64,000 bases of DNA, taken from the NCBI RefSeq assembly GCF_001922345.1, contig NZ_CP018812.1:2232001-2296000 (forward strand), given 5' to 3'. This DNA comes from Paraburkholderia sp. SOS3. Lineage in GTDB: Bacteria > Pseudomonadota > Gammaproteobacteria > Burkholderiales > Burkholderiaceae. A model generated the notes under the pieces. It did not search any database and was not told the DNA's origin. It saw only the letters and a list, made by a program, of their open reading frames with translations. The position numbers and the translations under genes are program-made. Of the stretch, positions 52,560 to 60,116 are shown in pieces. Every line of letters begins with the position of its first letter. Position 1 is the stretch's first letter.

Positions 52560-54053
52560 TCAACCGAGTATGTGTTGCCACTTCGCACGCGTCTTTTGCT
52601 GCAATTGCTTGCTCGCCTCTGCGACTTCCGGAAATTCCTTGAGGAAGTCGAAAGGACGGCATGCGTCGATAATCGCCTTCGAGTTGAACGGCGCCTTGTA
52701 CGGATTCGCGATCGACATCGGATCGTTTTTCGAACCCATGCCGCGTTTGACGATGTCGATATCGATGTCCGGATCGGTGCGCGTCGCGACGGCCCACATT
52801 ACTTCCTGCAGGTTCGCCGGGTCGATATCGTCGTCGACGACGATCGAATAGCGCGACATGTATGCGCCGACGCCGCACTGGCTCAATATGTGCGCGGCCT
52901 GACGCGCATGGCCCGCGTAGCGCTGGCGGATCGCCACGACGTTGAACATGCGCGCACCGCCGATTTCGTGCGCCCACACGCCCGCCACATCGGGCACGCC
53001 CGCGGCCTGCAGCGCATCGACGAGCAGCGCCGAGCGCATCACCGCTTTCGAATACGAATAATCGTTGGGCGGCTTCGCGGGCGGGCTGCCCATGATGATC
53101 GGGTTGCTGCGATGGTAGATGCGCTCGATCGTCACGACCGGCGCCGTTTCGGCCTTGCCCGGGTAGTAGCCGTGAAACTCGCCGAACGGTCCTTCGATTT
53201 TCACGTCGCCCGGATGCGCATAGCCTTCGATCACGATCTCCGAGGCGGCCGGAAACGGCAGCCCCGTCAGTTGACCTTCGACCACCGCTACCGGCTTCTT
53301 CAGAATCGCGCCGATATAGTTGTACTCGCACATGCCGAACGGCACTTCGATGCCCGAAATCAGGTAGCCGAGCGGATCGCATCCGATGACGATCGCCACC
53401 GGAAACGGCTTGCCGGCCTGCATATGCTTGTCGTACTGAATCGCGCCGTGCTTGCCCGGAATCATGTCGAGGCCGACGTGATTGCGGTCGTGAATCATCA
53501 CGCGGTACGTGCCGACGTTGATCCACTCCGAGTCGAGATCTTTCGTCACGACCATGCAGCCGGTGCCGATGTAGCGGCCGCCGTCTTTCTCATGCCATAG
53601 CGGCGCGGGAAACGAAAACAGATCGACGTCGTCACCCGCCTGAACGTGTTCGAACACGGGACCGTTGCTTACCGTCACGGGCTCGTATTCGGGCGCGTGC
53701 GCCTGCCATTGCTTAGGCTTGCCGCGCAGTGTTTCCACGAGTCCGCGATGCGTGTCTTCGCGGCCGACGCGCAGGATCGACGACAGGCGCGCGGGGCTGG
53801 CGGTGCTGCACGTCAGCACGCGATGCCCTTGCGGATAGCCGGGAATATCGTCGAACAGCAGCGCGGCCGGCCGCGCCTTCTTCACATTCAGTTCGCTGAT
53901 CGCACCGAGCTCGAGATTCCAGTCCGCGCCCGCCACCTCGGTCAGTTCGCCGAGCGCGCGCGCTTCTTCGAGCCATGCGCGCAGATCGAGCGCATCGGTA
54001 GTGGCGCTTTGGGGGATGCCTGCTGTCGTGTCCGCTGTCATGCCTTGTTTCAC
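52560..54053 (-). CDS. UbiD-family prenylated-FMN decarboxylase
   Basis: A 497-residue enzyme from the GTG at 54053, which has AGGAG nine bases ahead; an ATG lies at 54041. The active-site pair of glutamates is in EGPFGE (Glu287 and Glu292), and the Arg of GTYRVMIHD (about 184) is also conserved, as in fungal Fdc1 and furandicarboxylate decarboxylase HmfF. UbiD enzymes reversibly decarboxylate unsaturated or aromatic acids and need prenylated FMN made by UbiX, absent in the window. It starts 105 bp after the thioesterase gene. The aromatic, heteroaromatic or furan substrate cannot be read from sequence alone. Confidence 0.92.
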   Translation of the reverse strand: MKQGMTADTTAGIPQSATTDALDLRAWLEEARALGELTEVAGADWNLELGAISELNVKKARPAALLFDDIPGYPQGHRVLTCSTASPARLSSILRVGREDTHRGLVETLRGKPKQWQAHAPEYEPVTVSNGPVFEHVQAGDDVDLFSFPAPLWHEKDGGRYIGTGCMVVTKDLDSEWINVGTYRVMIHDRNHVGLDMIPGKHGAIQYDKHMQAGKPFPVAIVIGCDPLGYLISGIEVPFGMCEYNYIGAILKKPVAVVEGQLTGLPFPAASEIVIEGYAHPGDVKIEGPFGEFHGYYPGKAETAPVVTIERIYHRSNPIIMGSPPAKPPNDYSYSKAVMRSALLVDALQAAGVPDVAGVWAHEIGGARMFNVVAIRQRYAGHARQAAHILSQCGVGAYMSRYSIVVDDDIDPANLQEVMWAVATRTDPDIDIDIVKRGMGSKNDPMSIANPYKAPFNSKAIIDACRPFDFLKEFPEVAEASKQLQQKTRAKWQHILG

Positions 54054-54158
54054 GTCCTGTGTCTCCTGTTTGCCGTCCCCCACATTGAAGCAACGCGCAA
54101 GCACTCGCAAGCGACCATCGTTCATATCGGGGATGAGAAGGATTCATGCAACGCGCGA

Positions 54159-54596
54159 TCAGTCGAGTTCGCCGCGTGGCGCATGCAATGGCTCGCGCCG
54201 TCCATAGCCGCCCGCGTATTTGAACGTGCCCTGGGCGGTTGCAATCAGCGTCTTCGCATCGATCCACGCTTCGCCGCGCGCAAAATAGATCGATCGCCCT
54301 TTGCGTTCGAGAAAGCCTTTTCCAATTAGCGTGTCTCCGACACCCTTGTCAAGGAAGTTGAGCGTCAGCGATAACGTGACGCCGTGTATCGGCCGTTGCG
54401 GATCGGCGCTGAAAAGGCCCGCATAGCCGCATGCCGCATCGAGCAGCGTCGCGACGACGCCGCCTTGCAGCACGCGCTGGCGGTTCAGCATGCCCGGCTG
54501 CAAACGAAGATGGAATTCCGCGTAGCCTTCACGCCATTCGATGCGTGTCATGCCCAGGCTGGCGAGGAACGGATTTTCGAGCGCGTCGATCTCCAC
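54159..54596 (-). CDS. PaaI-family hot-dog thioesterase
   Basis: A 145-residue hot-dog fold protein. The start is probably GTG 54596, because GGAGG lies seven bases ahead; a TTG at 54614 would add six residues. Characteristic elements are LQGGVVATLLDAACGYAGLF, with the acidic catalytic residue on the central helix, and TLSLTLNFLDKGVGDTLIG. It would hydrolyse an acyl-CoA ester. In the island it could release product or rescue CoA from intermediates formed by the CoA ligase. It lies 14 bp after a small repeat ORF. Confidence 0.88.
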   Translation of the reverse strand: MEIDALENPFLASLGMTRIEWREGYAEFHLRLQPGMLNRQRVLQGGVVATLLDAACGYAGLFSADPQRPIHGVTLSLTLNFLDKGVGDTLIGKGFLERKGRSIYFARGEAWIDAKTLIATAQGTFKYAGGYGRREPLHAPRGELD

Positions 54597-54610
54597 AACC
54601 GTTCCTCCGC

Positions 54611-54850
54611 TCAACCAGCAGACCGGCCGGTGGACCCGAGGTTGAGCGGTTCAGGCCGCCGGGCGGCCGCCGGCAGCGCCGAGCCGTCAGGTTGCGCCAC
54701 GTACCGCGCAGCGCGTCGCCGCGTGAACTGCGCACCGAGCTGCGCACCGAGCTGCACAACAAGCTGCGCACCGAACTGTGCACCGAAATGCGCGATCGCC
54801 TGACCCTGCCCGCGCGCGAGGCGCCGGGCCTTTTCCTTGCCGGTCGTCAT
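54611..54850 (-). CDS. Small hypothetical protein with GAQ repeats
   Basis: A 79-residue basic protein. ATG 54850 has GGAA a few bases ahead. It begins MTTGKEKARRLARGQGQ and contains repeated GAQF/GAQL units encoded by 12-bp tandem repeats, then a proline- and arginine-rich end. I know no family. Its stop is 14 bp before the thioesterase start, and the operon promoter must lie upstream of it, which favours a true gene, but a spurious frame in repetitive GC-rich DNA is possible. Confidence 0.4.
   Translation of the reverse strand: MTTGKEKARRLARGQGQAIAHFGAQFGAQLVVQLGAQLGAQFTRRRAARYVAQPDGSALPAAARRPEPLNLGSTGRSAG
54726..54785. repeat. 12-bp tandem repeat, five copies
   Basis: Units AACTGCGCACCG, AGCTGCGCACCG, AGCTGCACAACA, AGCTGCGCACCG and AACTGTGCACCG follow each other without gaps (54726-54785); the next 12 bases are a degenerate copy. 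On the minus strand each unit encodes Gly-Ala-Gln-(Leu/Phe)-like residues of the small repeat ORF. The unit length of 12 keeps the frame, so expansion would not disrupt it. Confidence 0.8.
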
Positions 54851-54954
54851 TGATTGTTCCGGGTTTGTAATGATTGATTCGCGCGCGCCAATCGACGACG
54901 CTTTGCTCGACCGGCCAAGAGTGCATGAGTGCTTTCACCGCGCGCAAACTAACT

Positions 54955-54976
54955 TTTTTCATGCCTGTATGAAAAA
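54955..54976. promoter_or_regulatory. Candidate LysR operator in the divergent spacer
   Basis: TTTTTCAT (54955-54962) and ATGAAAAA (54969-54976) form a perfect 8-bp inverted repeat with a 6-bp centre (22 bp in all), in the 254-bp spacer between the LysR gene (start 55105) and the left catabolic operon. A LysR regulator commonly binds just such a site upstream of the divergent target operon. The motif suits a T-N11-A-type site. The nearest gene on the other side starts at 54850. Confidence 0.45.
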
Positions 54977-55040
54977 GTTTCATTTCCTCGCGGCTGCCAA
55001 CGGGCCGATCATCGCAGCATCCGATGCTGTCCTGTTCGCG

Positions 55041-55068
55041 TTCCCACCCTTGTGAAACCCGCTAGAAT
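55041..55068 (+). promoter_or_regulatory. Candidate sigma-70 promoter of the LysR gene
   Basis: TTCCCA (55041-55046), a 16-bp spacer and TAGAAT (55063-55068) match the -35 and -10 hexamers in four and five positions. Transcription would start near 55075, giving a leader of about 30 bases before the LysR start codon. The match is only fair and made by eye. Confidence 0.35.
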
Positions 55069-55104
55069 CCGCATCAGAGATCCTGCACTGCGCTGACTCA
55101 TTGA

Positions 55105-56100
55105 ATGAGACCCTACATTCCCTCTCTGCAGAGCTTGCTTGCGTTCGAAGCCGCGTCGCGGCACCTGAGCTTTACGCGCGCGGCGCAGGAACTCGAACTC
55201 ACCCAAACGGCGATCAGCCACCAGATCAAAACGCTTGAAGACCGGCTCGAAGTCAAGCTGTTCGTGCGGCGCCGCAACGTGCTCACGCTCACGCCCGCCG
55301 CGCGCGAGTATCTGAATTCCGTGCACGAGGCGATCAATCTGCTATCGATCGCCACTGCGCACGCGCGCAAGAAAAAGCCGAGCACGGTGCTCACGGTTAC
55401 CTGCCTGCCGACCTACGCGGTCAAATGCCTGATTCCCGCGCTACCCGAATTTCAAGGCGCGCACCCGGACATTACCGTGCATGTCGCGACCAGTTCGACC
55501 TTCAACGAGTTCGAGCGCAACAGCTATGATGTCGCGATTCGCTATGGTTCGGGCCGCTGGGCGTCGACGCGTTCGGACCGGCTGCACGGCGAAGAATTCT
55601 TTCCCGTGTGTTCGCCCGCGGTACTCGCCGAAGCGGGCAAGTTCGGATCGATCGCCGACGGCCTGTCGCGCATGCGGCAGATTCGCACCTACTTCTACTC
55701 GATGTATCAGGACGACTGGCCCGCGTGGCTCGAGGCCGCCGTGCACGGCGGCGTCGAATTCGCGAGCGAATCGGTGTTTCACTTGCAGCTCACGTCGTTA
55801 GCGGCGGCGGTCGACGGCGTGGGCATCGCGATCGGCCGCACGCCGCTCGTCAACGGCGATCTCGCGAGCGGCAAGCTCGTCGCGCCGTTCGACGTGCGCG
55901 TGCCGTCGAGTTCCGCCTACTTCGTCACCTCGCCGATCGACAAGGCCCGCACGAAGAAAGTCGAGCTGTTCCGCGAATGGGCGCTCGCGCGGCTCGGAGA
56001 GAAGCGCGAGCACGACGGGCGCAACGAGCACGATGGGCACGCGGGGCGCTCCGCGACGCATGCGTCGGCTGCCGTCGTCGCGGCCGACTCCCCTTGCTGA
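55105..56100 (+). CDS. LysR-family regulator (GcvA-like)
   Basis: The 331-residue regulator has an N-terminal winged helix-turn-helix (about 5-64; SFTRAAQELELTQTAISHQI) and a LysR substrate-binding domain from about 92. The N-terminus PYIPSLQSLLAFEAASRHLS is typical of GcvA-like regulators of metabolic genes. The C-terminus carries an unusual charged His/Asp-rich tail (KREHDGRNEHDGHAGR) after the normal end. It is divergent from the left catabolic operon and upstream of the CoA ligase, so it likely regulates both in response to a pathway compound. Its own stop is 4 bp before the ligase ATG. Confidence 0.92.
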   Translation: MRPYIPSLQSLLAFEAASRHLSFTRAAQELELTQTAISHQIKTLEDRLEVKLFVRRRNVLTLTPAAREYLNSVHEAINLLSIATAHARKKKPSTVLTVTCLPTYAVKCLIPALPEFQGAHPDITVHVATSSTFNEFERNSYDVAIRYGSGRWASTRSDRLHGEEFFPVCSPAVLAEAGKFGSIADGLSRMRQIRTYFYSMYQDDWPAWLEAAVHGGVEFASESVFHLQLTSLAAAVDGVGIAIGRTPLVNGDLASGKLVAPFDVRVPSSSAYFVTSPIDKARTKKVELFREWALARLGEKREHDGRNEHDGHAGRSATHASAAVVAADSPC

Positions 56101-56104
56101 GTTC

Positions 56105-57751
56105 ATGTCGAGCGACAGTCCACCGGTAGCCGACCCGCCCTGGCGCACCGTCGCGGCCCTGATCGACGAGCACAGGCGCGCAACGCCGGGGAAGCATGCG
56201 ATCGTCGATGTCGAGCGGCGCGTCAGCGTAACGTTCGAGCAGCTTGCATGCCGCGTCGACGGTATTGCGCGGCAACTCGCACGGCACGGTGTCCGCAAGG
56301 GTACGCGCGTCGTGCTCGCGAACTGCGAGGCGTCCGACAAGCTCATGCTGTGGCTCGGCACCTGGCGGCTCGGCGCGGTCGTGTGTCCGCTCGACGTTCC
56401 GTTTGTCGGCAACGAGACCGCGCGCAAGCTGCTGGAAACGCTCGCGCCGGGTCTCGTGGTGTGTCCCGACCATGACGGCGGCCCGCTTTCCGCTATGACG
56501 GCGGCGCCGATCGTACGCTTCGCCGCAGGTGGATTCGGCACGGCGCAAAGCCGCACCGGCGCGCAACGCGCCAGCCCGGGCATGATGACGCTCGCGCCCG
56601 CCGCCACCCAAAGCGATCAAGCCGCCGAAGATGCCGCGCCGCTGCCCGACGCCGAAAGCGTCTGCGCGATCGACGATATTGCCTCCTTGTGCTGCACATC
56701 GGGCACGACCGGCATTCCGAAGATCGTCGTCTACGATCACGCGTGTTACTGGCTCAACGGCCTCGACAGCATCGACCTGCTCGACCTCACCCGCGACGAC
56801 CGCACGCTCGAATATCGTTCCTTCGATTGGTACTCCGCACAGATCCTGAGCCTGATGCCGTTCCTCCAGCTGGGCTCGACACTTTGCATCGCGCGCAAAT
56901 TTTCGCGCAGGCAGTTCGGCAGCTGGGTCCGCGAAAATCGCGTGACGGTCAGCGCCGGCGTGCCGACCGTGCTCAACCTGCTGCTCGAGGCGCCGCTCGA
57001 TGCCGCGACCGATACGTTCGCGTCGTTGCGTGCGATGACGTGCAGCACGGCACCGCTTTCGCCGGTTCAGTGGACACGCTTCGAAAAGCAGTACGGCATC
57101 CGCATTCTCAATCTGTACGGTTCGTCGGAAGCGGGCTGGATGTGCGGCAGCCGTGCGCAGCGCCGCAAGATCGGCACGGTCGGTTATCCGGCCGCGCATA
57201 TCCGCTTCGACATCGTCGACTCAGAGGGTGTTTCGTGCGCGCCCGACGCGGAAGGACAAGTCGTGGTCGACGGTGCGAAGCTGGCGCTCGGCGTGCTGCA
57301 GGCGGATGGGTCGATGCTCGCGATACGCGGTGCGCCGCTTTTCACGCGCGATATCGCGGCACGCGACGCCGAAGGCTTTGTCCGCATGTCGGGCCGCATG
57401 GACGACCTGATCATTCGCGGCGGCGTGAAGATCGTGCCGCAGGAAATCGAAGACGTGCTGCGCGCGCATCCCGAGGTGCAGGACGTCGCCGCACTCGGTG
57501 TGCCGGACCCGGTATATGGTCAGGAAACCGTATGTTTCGTCGTGACGCAAGCTGGCGCGTCTGTCGATCCGCAAGCATTGCGTTCACACTGCAGGGCGCA
57601 CCTCGCACGCGAGAAGGTGCCGCAAGACGTGTTCGTGGTCGCGTCGTTGCCGCGCAGCTCGCGCGGCAAGATTCTGCGCGATGCGCTGCGCCAGCAGTGG
57701 TGGCGCAGCGTGAGTATGCCGCCGGATCTGTCGGAGCCGGAGTTCGAGTAA
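56105..57751 (+). CDS. AMP-forming acyl/aryl-CoA ligase
   Basis: A 548-residue ANL enzyme. The P-loop is CCTSGTTGIPK (196-206), A5 is NLYGSSEAGW, A7-A8 is GRMDDLIIRGGVKIVPQEIE with the Asp and Arg hinge, and the catalytic Lys is in RGKILRD near 523. It should activate a carboxylate as CoA thioester, best fitting benzoate- or furoate-like acids in the context of a CoA-dependent ring-hydroxylation pathway. A low-complexity insert (about 140-185; AAPAATQSDQAAEDAAPLPD) sits between the N-terminal domain and the P-loop. The gene is directly downstream of LysR (4 bp) and separated from the minus-strand operon at its 3' end by 43 bp. Confidence 0.88.
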   Translation: MSSDSPPVADPPWRTVAALIDEHRRATPGKHAIVDVERRVSVTFEQLACRVDGIARQLARHGVRKGTRVVLANCEASDKLMLWLGTWRLGAVVCPLDVPFVGNETARKLLETLAPGLVVCPDHDGGPLSAMTAAPIVRFAAGGFGTAQSRTGAQRASPGMMTLAPAATQSDQAAEDAAPLPDAESVCAIDDIASLCCTSGTTGIPKIVVYDHACYWLNGLDSIDLLDLTRDDRTLEYRSFDWYSAQILSLMPFLQLGSTLCIARKFSRRQFGSWVRENRVTVSAGVPTVLNLLLEAPLDAATDTFASLRAMTCSTAPLSPVQWTRFEKQYGIRILNLYGSSEAGWMCGSRAQRRKIGTVGYPAAHIRFDIVDSEGVSCAPDAEGQVVVDGAKLALGVLQADGSMLAIRGAPLFTRDIAARDAEGFVRMSGRMDDLIIRGGVKIVPQEIEDVLRAHPEVQDVAALGVPDPVYGQETVCFVVTQAGASVDPQALRSHCRAHLAREKVPQDVFVVASLPRSSRGKILRDALRQQWWRSVSMPPDLSEPEFE

Positions 57752-57794
57752 GCGAACCGACGGCGATTCGTCGCGGCGCGCCGCTACTTCATTT

Positions 57795-58175
57795 TTACGG
57801 CGCGAGCCGATAGGCAACCATCTGCAACTCGACGAGAAAACCGTGATGCAGCTCCGGCACCGGCACCACCGCGCGCGCGGGCTTATGCGTGCCGAAATGC
57901 TCCGCATAGAGCCGATTGAATTCCGGCCAGTTATTCACGTCGACGATATAGGCCGTGCATTGCACGACATCGGTCAGCTTGCAGCCTGCTTCCTCGAGCA
58001 CGCGTTCGCAATGCTGCAGCGTCGCACGCACCTGACGCGCGAAGTTCTCTGGCCCGTCGACCGCCACGCCCGGCCCCGGCAGCATGCCGGAAACGAACGT
58101 GAAGCCACCGGCCTGCACGGCCTGCGAGTAATGACCGCCGGGCGCGGGTACCTTGTCGGAAAAAATAAAGTTCAC
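57795..58175 (-). CDS. RidA-family protein (Rid/YjgF)
   Basis: A 126-residue protein with the chorismate-mutase-like Rid fold. The conserved Arg101 in KPARAVVPV and Glu116 in FLVEL are present, as in the enamine/imine-hydrolysing members, and YSQAV is the N-terminal conserved segment. It starts with GTG 58175, three bases after the MFS stop, with GAGG about ten bases before. RidA proteins hydrolyse reactive enamines or imines, and some relatives are 2-aminomuconate deaminases in aromatic pathways. As the last gene of the molybdenum-hydroxylase operon it suggests a nitrogen-containing intermediate. Confidence 0.9.
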   Translation of the reverse strand: MNFIFSDKVPAPGGHYSQAVQAGGFTFVSGMLPGPGVAVDGPENFARQVRATLQHCERVLEEAGCKLTDVVQCTAYIVDVNNWPEFNRLYAEHFGTHKPARAVVPVPELHHGFLVELQMVAYRLAP

Positions 58176-58178
58176 GGT

Positions 58179-59561
58179 TCAGACCTCTTCGGGTAAGCGC
58201 TGCCCTCGCGTTTCCGGCAGCCATGGCGCCAGCACGAGACCAACGAGATAAATAAAACCGACCGTTACCGCGGCATGACCGTAACCCCCAAAACGGGCGA
58301 TCAGCGTGCCGGCAATCAGCGGCCCCGTCCACGCGAGAAATCGCGGCACATTAAAGCACAACGCGATAGCCGTGCCGCGCACGCGCGTCGGGTACAACTC
58401 GGGCAGCCAGGTCGGCATCCACGTATATTGCCCGAGGCTGAAAAAGCCGGTCACGCAGCAAACGACGAGCATCAGCACAAGATCGTGCGTCCACATGAAA
58501 AGCACGGGCGTCAGCACGAACGCCATCGCGAAGAACAGACATGTAATGCGTTTGCGGCCGTAGGCATCGGCGAGAAATCCGAGACCGATATAACCGGCAA
58601 TCGCACCGACGTTATAAGCCATGCCGGCGAAGCTCGCCCATGTCGCCGCAGGCATACCCGCGCGCGCGGCCTCCGAACCGACATACGGCGGCACCCATGT
58701 CGAAATGCCCCACCAGCCGAGTGTCGTCGAAAGCGACATCAGTATGGCAATGCACGTGCGGCGCCGCAGTTTCGGGTTTCCGAGCAGATCGACCAGCGTG
58801 AAGCGCGCGAGCGCCTGTTCGCGTTCGTCGAGCGTCGCGCCCGCGCGCTTGCGTGCGAGCGTCGCCTTGCGATGCGCGTCGACGCGTTCCCATTGTTCGG
58901 ATTCGGGAATCCCGGCGCGCATCCACAGCGTGGCGAGACCCGGCAGCACGCCGATCACGTACATGTAGCGCCATGCATGTTCGCCCGCGCCGCTCATGAA
59001 AAGCCATACGAACGATGCGACGAAGAAGCCCGTGCCGAGTCCGCATTGCATCAGGCCCGCCCCTTTGCCGCGATGGCGGTCCGGCCAGATTTCGGCGGTC
59101 ATCGCGGTGCCGGTCGCCCATTCGGAACCCATTGCAAGGCCGACAATGAAGCGCAACGCCGCAAACGACGCCCAGTTCCACGACAGCGCACTCAAGCCGG
59201 TGGTGAGCGAATACGCGAGGATTGCCAGCATCATCATCCGCTTGCGGCCGATATAGTCGGTCAGCACGCCGCCGATCAGGCCGCCGATGCCCCAGCCGAG
59301 CAGCGTCAAGGCAATCACGAGGCCCGCATAGAACGGAATCTGCCCGCGCAGCGACGGCTCGAGCAACTGACCGAGCGCACCGCCCACCGTCAGGATCAGC
59401 GCATAGGTTTCATAGCCGTCGAAGAACCAGCCGAGGTTCGATGCGGCGAGCGCCCGCCACTGCTGCCCGTCGATCGACCGGTACCAGACCACATTCGCGG
59501 CCGCATCGTTTGACGCATGCAGCGGCGTGCCGCCGCCTGGCCGCTCGAGAGGTTGATGCAT
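58179..59561 (-). CDS. MFS transporter (sialate/lactate-symporter-like)
   Basis: The 460-residue transporter has twelve predicted membrane segments, with FFDGYETYALIL in the first segment, DYIGRKRMMM in loop two and PTWLPELYPTRVRGTAIAL near segment ten. It resembles the sialic-acid and carboxylate-proton symporter group, consistent with import of a heteroaromatic acid. ATG 59561 follows AAGGAG at ideal spacing. It lies between the small iron-sulfur subunit gene and the RidA gene in the right operon, and is the second MFS gene of the island. Confidence 0.9.
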   Translation of the reverse strand: MHQPLERPGGGTPLHASNDAAANVVWYRSIDGQQWRALAASNLGWFFDGYETYALILTVGGALGQLLEPSLRGQIPFYAGLVIALTLLGWGIGGLIGGVLTDYIGRKRMMMLAILAYSLTTGLSALSWNWASFAALRFIVGLAMGSEWATGTAMTAEIWPDRHRGKGAGLMQCGLGTGFFVASFVWLFMSGAGEHAWRYMYVIGVLPGLATLWMRAGIPESEQWERVDAHRKATLARKRAGATLDEREQALARFTLVDLLGNPKLRRRTCIAILMSLSTTLGWWGISTWVPPYVGSEAARAGMPAATWASFAGMAYNVGAIAGYIGLGFLADAYGRKRITCLFFAMAFVLTPVLFMWTHDLVLMLVVCCVTGFFSLGQYTWMPTWLPELYPTRVRGTAIALCFNVPRFLAWTGPLIAGTLIARFGGYGHAAVTVGFIYLVGLVLAPWLPETRGQRLPEEV

Positions 59562-59619
59562 CGTCCTGTCTCCTTCGTTATTGTTTTGCGCCGTGCGCGG
59601 CACGTCGGACGCGAACCCG

Positions 59620-60114
59620 CTACACGGCGACCGCCTTCGACCTGCGCATCTGCGCCGCGAGCTGCACGGCTTCGATAATCTCGGGATAGGCCGCGCAACG
59701 GCAAAGATTGCCCGACAGGAAATGCCGGATTTCCGCTTCGCTCGGATCGGGGTTGCGATCGAGCAGTTGCTTGCTCATCAGAATGAAACCGGACGTGCAA
59801 AAGCCGCATTGAAATGCGCCGCATTCGATAAATGCCTGCTGCACGACATCGAGTTCGCCGTTCGCATCGAGCGCTTCGACGGTGCCGACTTCGCCGCCGT
59901 CGGCCATCGCGGCCAGATAGAGGCAGCCCGACACGCTCTCGCCATTGACGATCACCGTGCAGCATCCGCACAGCCCTTGCCCGCAACTTTCGCGCGCGCC
60001 ATACAGCGTGAACTGCTGCCGCAGCACTTCCAGAATGGTTTGATGCGGTTCGATCTCGGCGCTGACCGGTTCGCCATTCAGCGTGAAATGGATCAGGACG
60101 GAGGTAGCGCTCAT
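59620..60114 (-). CDS. Molybdenum hydroxylase small subunit, two [2Fe-2S] clusters
   Basis: The 164-residue subunit carries both clusters of xanthine-dehydrogenase-family enzymes. The plant-ferredoxin-type ligands are Cys44, Cys49, Cys52 and Cys64 (CGQGLCGCC), and the alpha-helical cluster has Cys103, Cys106, Cys138 and Cys140 (CGFC and CRC). It passes electrons from the molybdenum site to FAD. GAGGAAT precedes ATG 60114, which is two bases after the large-subunit stop. This gene order (FAD, large, small subunit) is a variant of the coxMSL order. It forms a complex with the two proteins encoded upstream. Confidence 0.94.
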   Translation of the reverse strand: MSATSVLIHFTLNGEPVSAEIEPHQTILEVLRQQFTLYGARESCGQGLCGCCTVIVNGESVSGCLYLAAMADGGEVGTVEALDANGELDVVQQAFIECGAFQCGFCTSGFILMSKQLLDRNPDPSEAEIRHFLSGNLCRCAAYPEIIEAVQLAAQMRRSKAVAV

Positions 60115-60116
60115 CG

